Shown piece by piece: positions 28,341 through 41,165 of a stretch of 64,000 nt of DNA (position 1 is the stretch's first letter; the number at the start of each line of letters is the position of its first letter). Below the pieces are notes generated by a model. The model was not told the origin of the DNA. It worked only from the letters and a program-made list of their open reading frames with translations, and ran no database searches. This stretch comes from Batrachochytrium dendrobatidis JAM81 (Eukaryota; Chytridiomycota; Chytridiomycetes; Rhizophydiales): NCBI RefSeq assembly GCF_000203795.2, contig NW_006281105.1, positions 1,116,001 through 1,180,000 on the forward strand, read 5' to 3'. The translations under genes were made by a program, and so were the position numbers.

Positions 28341-29131
28341 TGATGAGCGAATTTGACAGATTCTTGTTTAAGCCAAACAGCAGTGCTCCTTGTATACTAC
28401 AAATACTATATTGCTCATAATCATTTGACTACCATTGGCCCAACCAACAACTGGTATTATACTCTGCTGCTACCTATATGCATCTAGTCTTTTACCTGTA
28501 AAGAAATAAACGCCAAAATATCTAGTCTTGCTACAATTTGAACCAACTATGAACATTAAAATATGTAGTTCATCTGCTTTCTAGCTCGACTCTATTCGTA
28601 TAAAACATGTATTGTCGCATGGATAGCTATGCTCTGCCTCATCATACCCATCGTGTTTGCTTACAAGCAAAAGATAGGAGATTGGCCATCTTGAAAACGA
28701 CAACTGACATTGTAGATTTAGTCCACTTGGATACATGATTGCCAATAGCTGTGTTTTGCTGGAATATCTCGGAACATTCGAGGAGGATCAGGAAAGCAAG
28801 CCTTGGAATATGAAAAACAAAAACCGAACCAATATTGGAATCTGATGTGTCGGATGAGTTTAGTGTTGCTGAGCAGATAAAATAGCCTTCAATGACTACC
28901 GCAAACACATGCACCTGAATGCCGCCGACTTTGCTGACTAACCGTTTAGATGGCACTCTAAATGGGTTATGTCAAGACTCGACACTTTATTGCAAGAAAC
29001 TGACTCGGTCGAGTCATTTGAATATAGCATATCATCAAACGTGTGTTTCAAATACGAGCAGCTTGAGCATCGCGGGTCGCATTTGCTACCCTTTATTACT
29101 CGTGGACAGTTCATAATCGTACTCAAATGGC

Positions 29132-29138
29132 TATAAAA
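29132..29138 (+). promoter_or_regulatory. TATA box of the first ABCC transporter
   Basis: TATAAAA lies 93 bp upstream of the ATG at 29225. Confidence 0.45.
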
Positions 29139-29224
29139 ACACTCCCAATAGCCCAAAATATTCCGATTCTTCCACTCAATATACATTTTTATATACATAC
29201 ACTGATATCTGTTTAAACACTACA

Positions 29225-32200
29225 ATGTTAAACATTATTGCATCCGTGGCAGTACCTGTTGTATTTGCCATGGTGATTATCCCATTATATCTGCGCTTTA
29301 CTCTGGTGATAGCCAGTCATCGGGCTGGCTATATGTCGCTACCAACTGCAAGCACTATATCTGAAGCGAATGTTGTCTCGTCTTCCACCACTGCCACGCA
29401 GTCTCGACCTAACCATTCCGCGAGTCTGCAGGATTCGGAAACTACTCCATTGCTACCCCGTACATCTCTCAATGAGTCTGCTAGCGATCTCTCATCCCAG
29501 GAAACTATTTGGACTGTCGGAGTTTATCTTTCTCGGACTGTTGCAGTACTTTGTTTGCTCGTTGCAGCTGTAGAGTGCGTGCTTCTGTGGTTTCTGTTGT
29601 GCACCAGCCAAACAGACCCGTGGAATCTGCTTGCTGTTTCTGGCACTGCCGCCAATATACTTGTTTGGGTAGCGTAATTCAACTTGATTGCTAGCTCGTT
29701 TTGTAAAGTGTTGTATGGTGTGACTTATCCAGTTTATATTTTTCGATTAAATATTGTGTATTTTGAATTTAGATATTCGTGGCAAGTGCAATACTGCGAT
29801 TCTCTTTTGGACTCAATCTAGTTTCTTGGAACTCTGAATGGCGGATGCCTCTTCTTGCACCTTATCTTGCTCTTTTGGTTCTTGCAAGCAGTGCTGTTCA
29901 TGCATTTCATGCTCTGACAGATTTTCCTGCCACATCTACTGCATTGCGGTGGAGAATCTTGCATATATCCTCGGTCGCATCAAGTATGTTACTTTTTATC
30001 ATTGAGGTATTCCGTTCAGTTAAAATTAGCGCCAAATGCGAAGATGCTCGCATTCAACGTCTTATAGCACAAACCGATGTCAACGGGAATCCTATTCCCG
30101 TTCCTTGTACTGAAGAATCTGCTTCGATTTTCAGTATCATCTACTTTTCGTGGGTCAGCCCCTTGATACGACTGAGTTCCCGTATGTTCCTCGAACATAA
30201 AGATATTTGGGCACTCAACCCGATCGACTGTTCCAGCTCCATTATCGATCGATACAGCCGCATCCGCACTCGTTTTAAATCCCTTGGTTTCAAGCTCATG
30301 CTTTTGATTTGGCAGAGATTTGCCATGACAACACTATTTTGTCTAATAGGTGCTATTCTTGCGCTGGCTCCACCGTTTTTCCTAAACAGGATTGTGGATT
30401 TCATCGAGCATCCAAATGATTCACCACTATACATGGGATTCGTGTTTGCTTTGGGACTTTTTGGCTGTTCCATGCTCAGGTCGTGGTGTGATAATCAGTA
30501 CTTCAATAACGGCAGAAGAACTGGTATGCATCTTCGTTCGGTTCTCATTTCTGAAATATATAAAAAATCCCTGCGTCGATGTATTGCCACTACTCACAAC
30601 AAGGGTGAAGACGACCAGTCGAATGACAAGAATGGCAAAGATCCCAAAAGTGCTGGAAAAGACACCAAAGCCTCGTCCGAGGACAGTGAATCATCTCTTG
30701 GCAAGATTGTCACACTTATGTCAGTGGACACCCGTCGTATCCGTGAAATCATTGCGTATATTCCTTGGGTGTTTACCACTCCCTTGCAGATTATTGCCTG
30801 TGTGGTTGCTCTATTCGGCGTTCTTGGATATTCTGCTATTGCTGGTGTCGCTGTGATGGTTATTACTATGCCAATAGTCAGTGTTGTCAGCAAATTTCAA
30901 TACAAGGTCGGTGATATGTACATGGCCAAAATGGATGCTCGTGTTGGTGTTGTCAACGAAATGCTCCAAGGTATCCGCGTCATCAAATATTTTGGCTGGG
31001 AGTCAGAGTTCTTCAACAAGGTGAACAAGGCACGTCAAGGCGAGCTAAATAGTTTAATTTGGTGCTTCATCAGCAATTCGCTCAGTAATATATCATGGGA
31101 GTCCATTCCTGTTTTGGTGTCGTTTGTTACCTTTATGACCTACACACTGATTGCTGGACAGCAGCTAACTGCCACCACTGCGTTCACCTCGTTGTCATTG
31201 TTTATGACATTAAGATTTCCACTTATGCTGTTTCCTAATCTGCTTATGGATGTCATCCAAGGTATGGTGTCACTTCGTCGTATTGAAACTTTTTTGGCTC
31301 AGCCGGAGCTTGACAAGTATAGCAGCACCAACGATCATCTGTTTGAACAAAATTGGGAAACTGTCAAAACTCAGCCTGGATTTGACCATGCATCATTCAC
31401 TTGGAATATTCAGGGTCAATCTACTGAGCCCAATCTGGATGCTGTAGATCAAACCGATACACCCCGTGAATCTGTCACGAATCGTTCAAGTACAACTCAG
31501 CATCATCACTTTGTGCTTTCAGATATTCACGTCAAATTCCCTGTTGGTCAACTGACTGCCATCGTAGGTCTAACCGGTGCAGGAAAAAGCAGCATTATTA
31601 ATGCTTTGTTGGGTGAGATGAAGACTCTTCGAGGCCGTACCATTTTCCCTTCAGTTTATTCAAGATCTGCACCAGATATCAACTCTCGTGACGTCGGCGT
31701 TGCATATGTATCCCAGACTGCCTGGCTGCAAAATGCAACTGTGAGGGACAATATTTTGTTTGGGTCACTGTACGATGCTGATAGGTATGCCAAGGTGATT
31801 GAAGCATGTGCATTAGTTAGAGATCTTGAAACATTTCCTGCTGGTGATCAAACCGAGATTGGTGAAAAGGGAATCAACATGTCTGGGGGTCAAAAACAGA
31901 GAATCTCACTTGCTCGTGCTTGCTACTCTACCGCCCAATCAGTGATTCTTGATGACCCATTGAGTGCCGTCGATGCTCCTACAGCGCTGCATCTATTTGA
32001 AAAGTGTATTCGCGGACTGCTTGCAAGTCGCACAGTAATTCTTGTTACACATGCTACTGGTCTTGTCTTGCCGTTTTCCGATTATATTGTCTATTTCAAA
32101 GATGGTCGTATTGCTGCTCAAGGCTTGCCCGCAGCCGTTCAAGCACATTTTGAAACAACCGATTGTAGCGATAGTTTTGGTAACCATTTACTTCACGCGA

Positions 32201-34347
32201 TCAAAGGTGACAAGATTGAGAGCGATGTAACTTCAAAAGTCGAAAACAATGCAGCCAATGAGTCGAGTGAAGGTGCCAAAACCAAGGGCAAGCTTGTTGA
32301 AGATGAAACCAAACAGTCCGGATCAGTGAAACTCGCCATCTATAAACATTACATAGGTGCGGTTGGCGGTTGGTGGTTTCTTGTCGCCTATCTACTTATT
32401 TCTACTAGCGCACGCGCAGTTCAGGGTTTGGACGACTTATGGCTCAAGGTGTGGGCTGATTCATACAAGCATACGGATATCAACTCGACAGCTTTGTTCA
32501 TGCCAGATGTCTTTTTAATGCAGTCCGTTTCACACCCACCAGTCGTACCTTTAGCTACTCCTGTTCGTGATCCAAGCTTTTACATTTGGGTTTACGGCGG
32601 TCTTGGACTTGGTGTCGTGTTTTTTGAACAACTTTTGTTGACTATTCAATATGCTGGATCCTACAATGCTTCAAAGAAACTGCATTCATCCATGTTGAAT
32701 AGGGTTCTAAACGCACCCATGAGATTCTTTGATACTACTCCTATTGGTCGCATTTTGAACCGATTCTCAAAAGATATTGAATGTATTGACATGGAAGTGA
32801 GCAATGGCGTTTCTGGATTTCTTGGGAGTGCGCTTCGAGCTTTTACCGTGCTAATGATTGTTACCATGGTAGCCCCATTATTGCTCCTGTTGTTTATTCC
32901 TATTGTTATTATGTTTTATAACATCTCCAAATCATACCTTCTTGCTTCGCGTGAACTTCGTCGTCTCGAGTCTGTATCCCAAAGTCCCATCTATGCCAAA
33001 TTTTCCGAAACTCTTCAAGGCGCAGCTACGATTCGTGCCTTTGGAGTCGAGGAGCAATTTATAAACGACAATATGAATCTCGTAGATAAAAACCAACAAG
33101 CACACTTTTACCTGTGGGCTTGCAATCGATGGCTTTCGGCTCGATGTGATCTGGTTTCTGGGTCGATCGTTTTCATAACAACAATATCGCTTGTATTGGC
33201 AAGGGATACACTGGATGCTGGAATAGCTGGCTTGTGTCTTGCGTATGCGACCGAACTTGTTTTCGATTTGGTATGGGTGACCCGGTCCCATGCTATGATG
33301 GAAATGAGTATGAATTCTGTCGAGAGAATAGATGAATACTTGCAGATTGAGCAAGATGCTGCTGCAATTGTTGATGACTACCGTCCTGCAGAGAATTGGC
33401 CACATCATGGCTGTATCGATGTAAAGGATTTGTCCATTCGCTATTCTGCTGATCAACCCCTAGTTCTGGATAAGATATCTTTCCATGTTGGCACGTTTGA
33501 AAAAATAGGCATTGTCGGACGTACTGGTGCAGGAAAGTCTACACTTTCTTTAGCCATGTTTCGCATTGTTCCTCATGACTCGGGTCACGTTCTGATTGAT
33601 GGGATGGATATTGGAAAGATGGGATTATGGGACTTGCGATCAAGACTAACGATTATCCCACAAGATCCTGTGCTGTTTTCAGGTACTGTTAGAACCAATC
33701 TTGATCCATTTGATAAGCACGATGATGCAGCTCTATGGGCTGCGTTGAAACGTGTTCATTTCCTTGAAAGCATGCAAACCAGACCTGGTCATGATGATGC
33801 AAATGGACCCAGAGGCTCTATCGAATCCAAATCCGAATCCAGCGCAACATTAAATTCCAATATACCGCATAGTACCGACAAGATTGATGATGCTACTGAG
33901 CCATTGTGTGGACCCTCTAGCAATGAGGCAAGTGCTGTCAGCAAGGGTTTTGATCTTGAATCCCCTGTTCAAGAAAACGGTACAAATTTCTCTCAAGGAC
34001 AACGACAACTGCTATGTTTAGCTCGTGCACTCCTTCAAGCTTCGCGTATCATCATTATGGACGAAGCTACTGCTAGTGTTGACCATTCCACTGACGCTAG
34101 AATCCAAAACACAATCAGAACAGAATTCTCCAATGCAACCGTGCTGACTATTGCTCATCGTCTCAGTACAGTGATGGATTATGACAAGATTCTTGTGTTG
34201 GATAGGGGTCAGGTATCGCAATATGGTAGACCCCACGAGTTACTTGAGGACAAATCGGGCTTACTTTACCAAATGTGTATGGAGAGCGGTGAGATGGATT
34301 TGCTGGTCGATATTGCAGCCAAAAAGGCAAGTTTAAATTCTCAATAA
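29225..34347 (+). CDS. ABCC/MRP-type full-length ABC transporter
   Basis: Two exons (29225-29668 and 29773-34347) join in phase to 1672 aa. The N-terminal part has extra membrane segments (TMD0-like, residues 1-290) with a Ser/Thr-rich loop. TMD1 is followed by NBD1 (Walker A GLTGAGKSS, signature MSGGQKQR, Walker B VILDDPLSAVDA), a charged linker, TMD2, and NBD2 (Walker A GRTGAGKST, signature NFSQGQRQL, Walker B IIIMDEATASVD, His-loop TIAHRLSTV). NBD1 has Asp where NBD2 has the catalytic Glu, the asymmetric site usual in ABCC. ABCC proteins export glutathione conjugates, organic anions and drugs, at the vacuole (Ycf1/Bpt1-like) or the plasma membrane. The substrate here is unknown. A second family member with the same domain order lies at 52371-57511. 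Confidence 0.93.
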
Positions 34348-34442
34348 ATCAATTTTTGTGGACATGAAATGTCGAGCATTTATAATAGAATAGTAAAAAC
34401 AATGATAAACTCTTTATGTAATACGACGCATTCATTGTAAAG

Positions 34443-37094
34443 TTAAAACAATTTCTGAACTGCTTTTTTCCATCCGGCCAGTTGCTCCTCACGATCACTA
34501 GAACTAGTGGCTGGCTTAAAAATGTCAGACTGATTAACATGAGAAAAGTCATCGAGTGATTTCCACACTCCAACAGCAAGACCAGCAGCCAACGCAGCCC
34601 CTAATGCAGTGGTTTCACGCATCAATGGACGATCGACGCCAACACCAGCAATGTCAGCTTGAATTTGCATGCATATATCTGAATTAGTCAGACCACCATC
34701 TACGCGTAGGAGCTGAATAGCCTGACCACTATCAGAGTTCATGGCATCCAAAATCTGCAAGTAAAAACAGGGAAATGGTCAATTCTACATCAATAATGCC
34801 ACTTCAACCAAAAACAAACCTCGCGTGTTTGAAATGCAGTAGCCTCAAGTGCAGCACGACAGATATGATATTTGTTGGTGTATTGGGTCATACCGACAAT
34901 ACATCCACGAACATCGTCACGCCAATAGGGAGCAAACAGACCGGAAAATGCTGGGATAAAATAAATTCCAGCGGTATCAGGCACTTTGGCAGCAAACTCG
35001 CTTACTTGCGATGCTTCTGAAATTATACCTAAATTGTCACGAAGCCATTTGACGGCAGCACCAGCAATTGCTATCGAACCCTATTTATCAAAGGCTGATC
35101 AGTATTGGCACAACTGGTGTGAATCAACAAGATACCTACTTCGAGGGCATATGCAGCAGGAGCATCATTTCCAAGTTTGTAGCCAACAGTCGTAAGCAGC
35201 CCATGTTTAGAAAATGTGGGGGTTNNNNNNNNNNNNNNNNNNNNNNNNNNNNNNNNNNNNNNNNNNNNNNNNNNNNNNNNNNNNNNNNNNNNNNNNNNNN
35301 NNNNNNNNNNNNNNNNNNNNNNNNGTATTACATAGCATAAAGCAGCCAGTGCCATAGGTGTTTTTGACCATGCCGGGTGGAAGCAGCACTGACCAACAAG
35401 TGCTGCCTGTTGATCACCAAGATCCTAAAAATCAAAACCATTAGCAGATATATTAGAACACTCTTTTATAAATCATGGCATTTGAATAATAGCAGATTTT
35501 AAACTTACGCCAGCAATCGGAATTCCCATCAACGGTCCATCAGCAATCAAGCCATAGACTTCCGATGACGATTTAACTGCTGGTAACGAGCATTTGTTCA
35601 CGCCAAAAAAACTATATACATATTGAGATACTGGCAACTCACAAAAACAACTAAAGAGTATCAACCGATGTCACTTACGAAAGCATTCCGTCATCCCAGT
35701 CAAGACTCTTCAGATTAAGTAGCATAGTACGACTGGCATTGGTCACGTCAGTCACATGTATACCGCCTTGGACACCACCAGTGAGACGCTGTAGATAAAA
35801 GTGGAACGAAATGAATTAGTATTTTCTACAATTCACTATTATAAATGACACCGTAAACCCAAAACCTTGAAATCTACAGCTAATACTCACATAAATTAGC
35901 CACGAATCAATTGTGCCAAACATGAGACGGTCCGTTTGATTGGCATCTTGAACAGCTTTAATATTATCCAGTAGCCATCGCAGCTTGACAGCGCTAAAAT
36001 AAGTAGACAGTGGGAGACCACAGATTGACTGGAAATGATGTTTGGATTTTGACGGGGTTGCAGCAATCAATCTTTCCACAGTATCCTGAGTACGAGTATC
36101 AAGCCAAACTGGAATATGGGTTAATTCAAACCATTTCCAAGAATGATATCAGCCAGTTTGATGGAATGATGGGTGTCAATTTACTGGACAAGATTGAGTA
36201 ACCAGCATGAAAATGACAGTTGTATTTCTAAACGTGCAATCTTTTAAACTAGAACGCAAACGTATGAGATTTTGAAATACAACAAAGAGTTTGAGAATAA
36301 TCAGTCCCAATGGATGAATCTGTGATTGTACAATGTACGATCATACCAAATATGGACAATTTCAGTTCAAACTCATAGTTTGATTGTGTTGTATGATGGT
36401 CAATGTTTTAAAGAATCAAGAATGACTATCAAGTCAATTTGTAGTAGAAACAAGGAATATTCAATCATTGCCTATTCCAAAGCAATCACTAGAAAGTATT
36501 CCATTCTACGTGAATACAGCTGTAAAATGAGTGACAGTATCAGAGTGTAGATCTAATAAAACAATTTGTAAATACATATGGTCAAGTTGAAAGAAGGATT
36601 GATGGAATGTTACCAATAGCATGATGTAACGGCTTGCCATCCAGTCGGTCCCATACACAAGTAGTTTCACGCTGATTAGTGATGCCAATAGCTAATATTA
36701 TTATATCGAGAGCATCAGCCAAACCATAAACGCAATGATTAGTGTTAATAGTACGAGCCAATCCCTTTGATCCACACAACGACATTAAACTAACCTTTGA
36801 TATCCAATGGCTGCAAGCCCATAGCAGACATGTCAGCAACTGTTTTTTGAATACAAGTCACTACTGTCTGATAAATGACTTCCAAATCATGCTCGACCCA
36901 TCTAACATTCACAATAGTCAGACTGGCTGCATATCAGCACACTCATGCATAGCAAGACCAACAACACACCCAGCTTGTGGCAGCACTTGAGCAAATTCTG
37001 TCTGATGAGAAGCAATAATATGGCCAGCAGTATCAAACACCATAAAACGAGTGGAACTAGTCCCTTGGTCGATCGATCCAATGTATTGTGGCAT
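34443..37094 (-). CDS. GUT1: Glycerol kinase (interrupted by an assembly gap and a frameshift)
   Basis: A multi-exon FGGY kinase with its ATG at 37094. In order it shows [18 protein letters not shown] (phosphate-1 motif), the block [119 protein letters not shown], the C-terminal GGLTNSD and [17 protein letters not shown]. The enzyme phosphorylates glycerol to glycerol-3-phosphate with ATP in the cytosol. Near 35378 the frame slips by one base just after GQCCFHP: the conserved [14 protein letters not shown] continues in another frame. This is beside a 100-N gap that removes the next residues, so sequencing error is the likeliest cause. The intron between about 36112 and 36613 carries a MITE. 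Confidence 0.93.
35225..35324. other. Assembly gap (100 N)
   Basis: Exactly 100 undetermined bases inside a glycerol kinase exon. The round number suggests a placeholder of unknown true size. Confidence 0.98.
36217..36522. mobile_element. MITE copy 3 (306 bp) inside a glycerol kinase intron
   Basis: The left end is CAGTTGTATTTCTAAACG. The right end reads CAGCTGTATTCACGTAGAAT on the opposite strand and is followed by TA. The interior, with GGATGAATCTGTGATTGTAC, CAATTTGTAGTAGAAACAAG and CTATTCCAAAGCAATC, is nearly the same as the copy at 41166-41467, in the same orientation. The left flank is GA rather than TA. Confidence 0.8.
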
Positions 37095-37423
37095 CAAGTG
37101 ATGTGAGAGCAATCAAAGGTTGCTATAGGGATAAGAAAAGTCTTGCTTGTTGTAAACGCATTCATGCTACACAGCATCTGACATGCAATCATTAAATATA
37201 AGCTATTCATGCACCATTCGTAAATTGTTGTCTTGAATATACAAATGCAGTGTTTTATTCTTGACTATATGCTGTTACATTCTATTGCACATTCCAAACT
37301 CTTTGCAATACTGTGCAAGGGATATGGTTCAGTATAGCTTAATCATCCTGCAATCAGCTTGCAATCATCCTGCAGATTCATACAACGAGCAATCGAGAAA
37401 TAAACGTTATCAACCAGTTGATA

Positions 37424-39064
37424 TCACGCAGCTCGATCATCTCCAACTACTTTGCTATTTCCATTCGTCCGTCCATGACCGTTTGTCTTGTCGTTGCCTT
37501 GATCGTGTTTTCTATTAGCAGCATTTCCGTGACCTCCACTAGTACTGCTGTTTTTCCTTCGGGTAGTTTCAAAGACTCTACGCATTTGCTCAAGCTCATC
37601 CACTAGTGTTTGATTGATATGTTCTAGTTCAATGATTCGCGAGTTTTTTCGTTCGCGAGATCGACGGGCTGCAACACGGTTTCGTGCTCGCTTGAGATCG
37701 GCATCAGTCAGTTCCATCTTTGAAATGGAGTGATAATGTCTACTGGAAGTCAATTCATGTAGCTGGGAGCGTTTAATTTCTTGATCTGCTATATTGGATG
37801 AGATGGGTGAATTGGGCGAGAGTTCTGCGGCTGGTTTGGCAAGTTGTTCAGATGGAAAGTCGAGTTGTTTATGCTGAAATCGCAACGAACGCTCCGAAAT
37901 ACCACTAATGATGGGGTTTGGAATAGGTGATTGGGAAATAGTTTCATGGGTAATATCCAGTGCAATGGTACTGCTTTCAGGATCAGAAATGTATGCAGAG
38001 AGATAGTCGGGTATTTGAAGAGCAGGAGCACACAGAGAATGTTGAAGCACATCAACAGGGGATGACAAATCAAACGGATCTATTGCTAGTGGTTCTTGAT
38101 TGCAAAGAATTGGTAAAGTGTCTTGATAGTTGGATTTAAATTGCAATGCTTTTATCGGTATATTGGTTATAGGCTCTACAAGAGTGCTCAGTATTGTTTT
38201 GGGTTTAGTAGATTTGTTGGCAAGTATAGGTATAATAGACATAGCATCAACAGGCATAATCGGGGTACTGCAGACAGAAGTAGGAGAATAAGGTAAAATT
38301 GGCTGTGCCAATGGCTCAAACAACAAAGAAGAGTCTTGAGGTGACAAAGTAGACCATGTGGGGTGTACTTCGGGCAGAGGGTGTACCAAAAGAGATTCAA
38401 AACTTATTTGGGGCTCCCATAACGGACACGATGAAAAAATTGGTGTTGAGAAGGATGACTGTTTTTGCACCAATGACTGGGTTGACTGTTGGCATGATGG
38501 TGGTGTATGTGAACCATCAAAGAGATTCATTGGCACCAGCTGCTGGGAATGATCTGCTGGAAGTTCAGCAGAAACCGGGGACAACCCCACTCGGTGAAGG
38601 TGGTGACCAGTGTATAGAGAATCAAACAGATCTTTAGTACCTAAAGAACCACTAGTATTGCTGGACTGCGTCTGATTCACCAAAGTAGCTGGATCGGAAA
38701 AGTTGTGCGTAGATTGTATTTGGGTCACATCACGTATTACCTGCAATCCTTTTGCTATCGACTGAGGTGAATCGACCACTGCATCCAATAATTCCATTTC
38801 TGCATATGTTCCTGGAAATGCTACAAATGACTGTAAAGATGCCTGTGTAGTAGATATTGAATGATGCATTGCATGTGTCATGTGTGGCTCGGTTACTTGC
38901 ACGCCTACAGAACCCGTCATCTCTATATGCACTCCCGCCCCACCATTTGAGGAAGGTGTGTCAATACTCGAATGACGATTGGTATTAGTCTTTGATTGGT
39001 GCAGTTTCGAAGAACCAGTATGTTTAGCAAATCTCTGATTGCCTCTTGAATGATCAAACTGCAT
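37424..39064 (-). CDS. bZIP transcription factor
   Basis: A single exon of 546 aa. The true ATG is at 39064. The frame is open a few codons further up but has no earlier ATG. The first 430 or so residues are Ser/Thr/Gln/Pro-rich. The DNA-binding region near 37680 reads LKRARNRVAARRSRERKNSR, containing the bZIP invariant N-x2-A-A-x-R-x-S-R pattern. A short leucine zipper follows (IIELEHINQTLVDELEQMRR). The C-terminal tail is rich in Gly, Asn, Lys and His. The target site cannot be told from the sequence; AP-1/CREB-like sites are typical of this class. Confidence 0.92.
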   Translation of the reverse strand: MQFDHSRGNQRFAKHTGSSKLHQSKTNTNRHSSIDTPSSNGGAGVHIEMTGSVGVQVTEPHMTHAMHHSISTTQASLQSFVAFPGTYAEMELLDAVVDSPQSIAKGLQVIRDVTQIQSTHNFSDPATLVNQTQSSNTSGSLGTKDLFDSLYTGHHLHRVGLSPVSAELPADHSQQLVPMNLFDGSHTPPSCQQSTQSLVQKQSSFSTPIFSSCPLWEPQISFESLLVHPLPEVHPTWSTLSPQDSSLLFEPLAQPILPYSPTSVCSTPIMPVDAMSIIPILANKSTKPKTILSTLVEPITNIPIKALQFKSNYQDTLPILCNQEPLAIDPFDLSSPVDVLQHSLCAPALQIPDYLSAYISDPESSTIALDITHETISQSPIPNPIISGISERSLRFQHKQLDFPSEQLAKPAAELSPNSPISSNIADQEIKRSQLHELTSSRHYHSISKMELTDADLKRARNRVAARRSRERKNSRIIELEHINQTLVDELEQMRRVFETTRRKNSSTSGGHGNAANRKHDQGNDKTNGHGRTNGNSKVVGDDRAA

Positions 39065-39451
39065 AGATGTCAAACTCTTGTAAATGTGTAGATTGGAACA
39101 AGGCAGAGTACAATCTACTGTTGAAGCGTGGTACTTGATTTCAGCGTACAGTATGTGCTTCTGCTCACTGTTTCATAGTACTGGCAGTGCAAGCGCTATT
39201 TCCCACGAAGTTCACTCGGCTGCCGACTCAATTCGATCAAATTGAGTGATTGATTCCATTAGCTGTGATCATCTACATTTATAACTGAGGCTTATTTTAT
39301 CCTTTGAGTCAGTCTCATAAAAGTATGATTAGTCTTTTATTGGTGTTTTATTATTAGTAAATAGCTCATCACTTTTATTTAGATCCACATGTAATATACA
39401 GGATTGCATGCTATTTATCCTAATCAAGATGAGTATGATGTCAAGTCAAAG
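39065..39451. other. Intergenic region, nothing recognised
   Basis: 387 bp forming the 5' region of the bZIP gene and the 3' flank of the aspartyl protease gene. It is AT-rich with no gene seen. Confidence 0.5.
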
Positions 39452-41069
39452 TCAGATAATGGCGACAAGGGCAATCATATTTGCAATCAAAATGCTCATC
39501 ATGCCAACCATCATGTTTGCATTGGCTATTGATCGATGAGTATTGGGCTGCATCTGAGCAGTAACAACACCAACAGGCGTAGCAAACCCAATCTGTCGAC
39601 CAGTATAGTCAAAACTGGTGTAAAAGCTGCGCAGAAACCAGGCACCAAAGATGGCCATATTAGGAGGCAAGTTAGCAGAGTAGCCAAACACAGATACACA
39701 GTATTGATTTTCAATAACAAAGTATTGTTGATCCCAAGTCATGGTAAGCGTTACACCTTGAAAGTTGAACTGGATCGATGGCATTTTGCTGACCATGGTG
39801 CAATCTAGTTCATACAAGACACCCTACCATTATGAAAGTATTGATTCCAGATACATCTTATTTTAGCTTTACAATTCATCCTTGGTGAATCGACCAAACT
39901 TGTGCAATGACAAACCTGAACTGACACACCACCCATGGCACTGTTGATTGCATTAAAGGTGCCCTTGTCCAAAATGATAATGGTTGTTCCAGTATCCCTA
40001 ATAAAAAACGTAAATCAATGGTCTAGGTAAATAGCAGAAATATACAAGCTATTGAGGGGATTGCATCTCAAGATTCAACCATGACCTACATCAAGGCAAC
40101 AATAGGTGTTGAACTAAATGTTTTCCCATCAATAACGACAGACGAAAGAGTAAGTGCCCAGTGCGAGTCGGTTTTAACAATGGGCGACCATGAAAAGTTG
40201 CCAGTGTATCTCGCTGGATTGGGTACACCAAATGTCACTTCACCAGCATCCCGTATTTGTAATTGAGGGTTGATGGGAGTTACAGTGCGGTCGTAGTAGA
40301 AACTCACTTTGCGCTCGCTAAGTGAGTTTTCAAGATTGCTGAATAGATCTGCTGGATCAACGCTGTTTGGTGGACCTAGACCCAGGATACCATCTAAGCT
40401 GATTGACTCGATTGATTTTACCTGCGAGGCTGCACAAATTGTCTGATTTGGAATTGAGATTCCGGCAATAGAAACTACATCAGATATGATGGTGCATGTC
40501 ACGGATGTACCATCACCATACTCTCTGTGCACAATCGGATGAACAACAGGTCTTTGAGTGGTGCTGTTGTTTTCAATATACAAAGTTTAATGGCTTGAAA
40601 TAAATGTCTAAATATCCTTCTACAAACAACTAAATAAGCATTACCTGTCAATAGGATTGTATTTGTGAGTTTTGCACTGTCTGGAGTCAAAACAAGCAGA
40701 ATCATCTATCCAAAAGGTAGACGATCCAGTGTCAATCAACACATTTACATTCACTGGTGGAGTACCGATCAGCAAATCTATGTAAAACACCATTGCGGCA
40801 GAAGAGGCGCTGATTGAAGCAGAGCCATTGTTCAATGCATCGCTAGCACGAACTATACCATGGAACGAAATACTAACTCGGCGAAAATGTCAGTATACAA
40901 ACTACCGAGGGGCTAGATCATATTCAAACTACCTCAGTGAATTTGAAGTGCCAATAACAGGTATTGTATGACCAGTGATGGCTTCCAAATCAGAATTGCC
41001 AATAATACGAAAAGCAGATACAGTGGAGCATATCAGCCCTGAAAGTGTCAAGATCAAACTCCATTTCAT
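39452..41069 (-). CDS. Secreted pepsin-family aspartyl protease, probably GPI- or membrane-anchored
   Basis: Several exons on the minus strand. The Met at 41069 starts a signal peptide (MKWSLILTLSGLICSTVSA), with upstream in-frame residues judged non-coding. The N-lobe has MVFYIDLLIGTPPVNVNVLI followed by the catalytic DTGSSTFWIDD (near 40710). The flap has YGDGTSVTCTI, and LDGILGLGPPNSVD follows. The second catalytic motif, DTGTTIIILDKGTF, is rebuilt across an intron near 40000. The last exon has MAIFGAWFLRSFYTSFDYTG and GRQIGFATPV, typical of the pepsin C-lobe, and ends in a hydrophobic tail (MMSILIANMIALVAII) preceded by a small-residue Asn/Ala segment, consistent with a GPI signal or membrane anchor. 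It belongs to family A1 (yapsin-like layout). A MITE lies upstream of the TATA box. Confidence 0.9.
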
Positions 41070-41110
41070 TTTCAACACGCAGTTCTTTTGTACAAGTTGG
41101 ATGAATGTGC

Positions 41111-41118
41111 TATATATA
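41111..41118 (-). promoter_or_regulatory. TATA-like element of the aspartyl protease gene
   Basis: TATATATA starts about 42 bp upstream of the ATG at 41069, between it and the MITE at 41166. Confidence 0.4.
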
Positions 41119-41165
41119 ACCGATAAACGAAATGATGCTGCTGTCTCCACGGGTCCATCCGATTA

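Larger units (their letters stand above)
27310..29224. other. 1.9-kb intergenic region between bHLH gene and ABC transporter
   Basis: Contains the divergent promoters of the two flanking genes and a transposon-derived repeat at 27932-28340. The small open frames on both strands look like chance. Confidence 0.5.

Noticed and set aside
28642..28956. Open frame of 104 codons, minus strand, between the bHLH and ABCC genes
   Set aside because: There is no domain, no clear start context and no homologous feature. Similar chance frames occur in other spacers.
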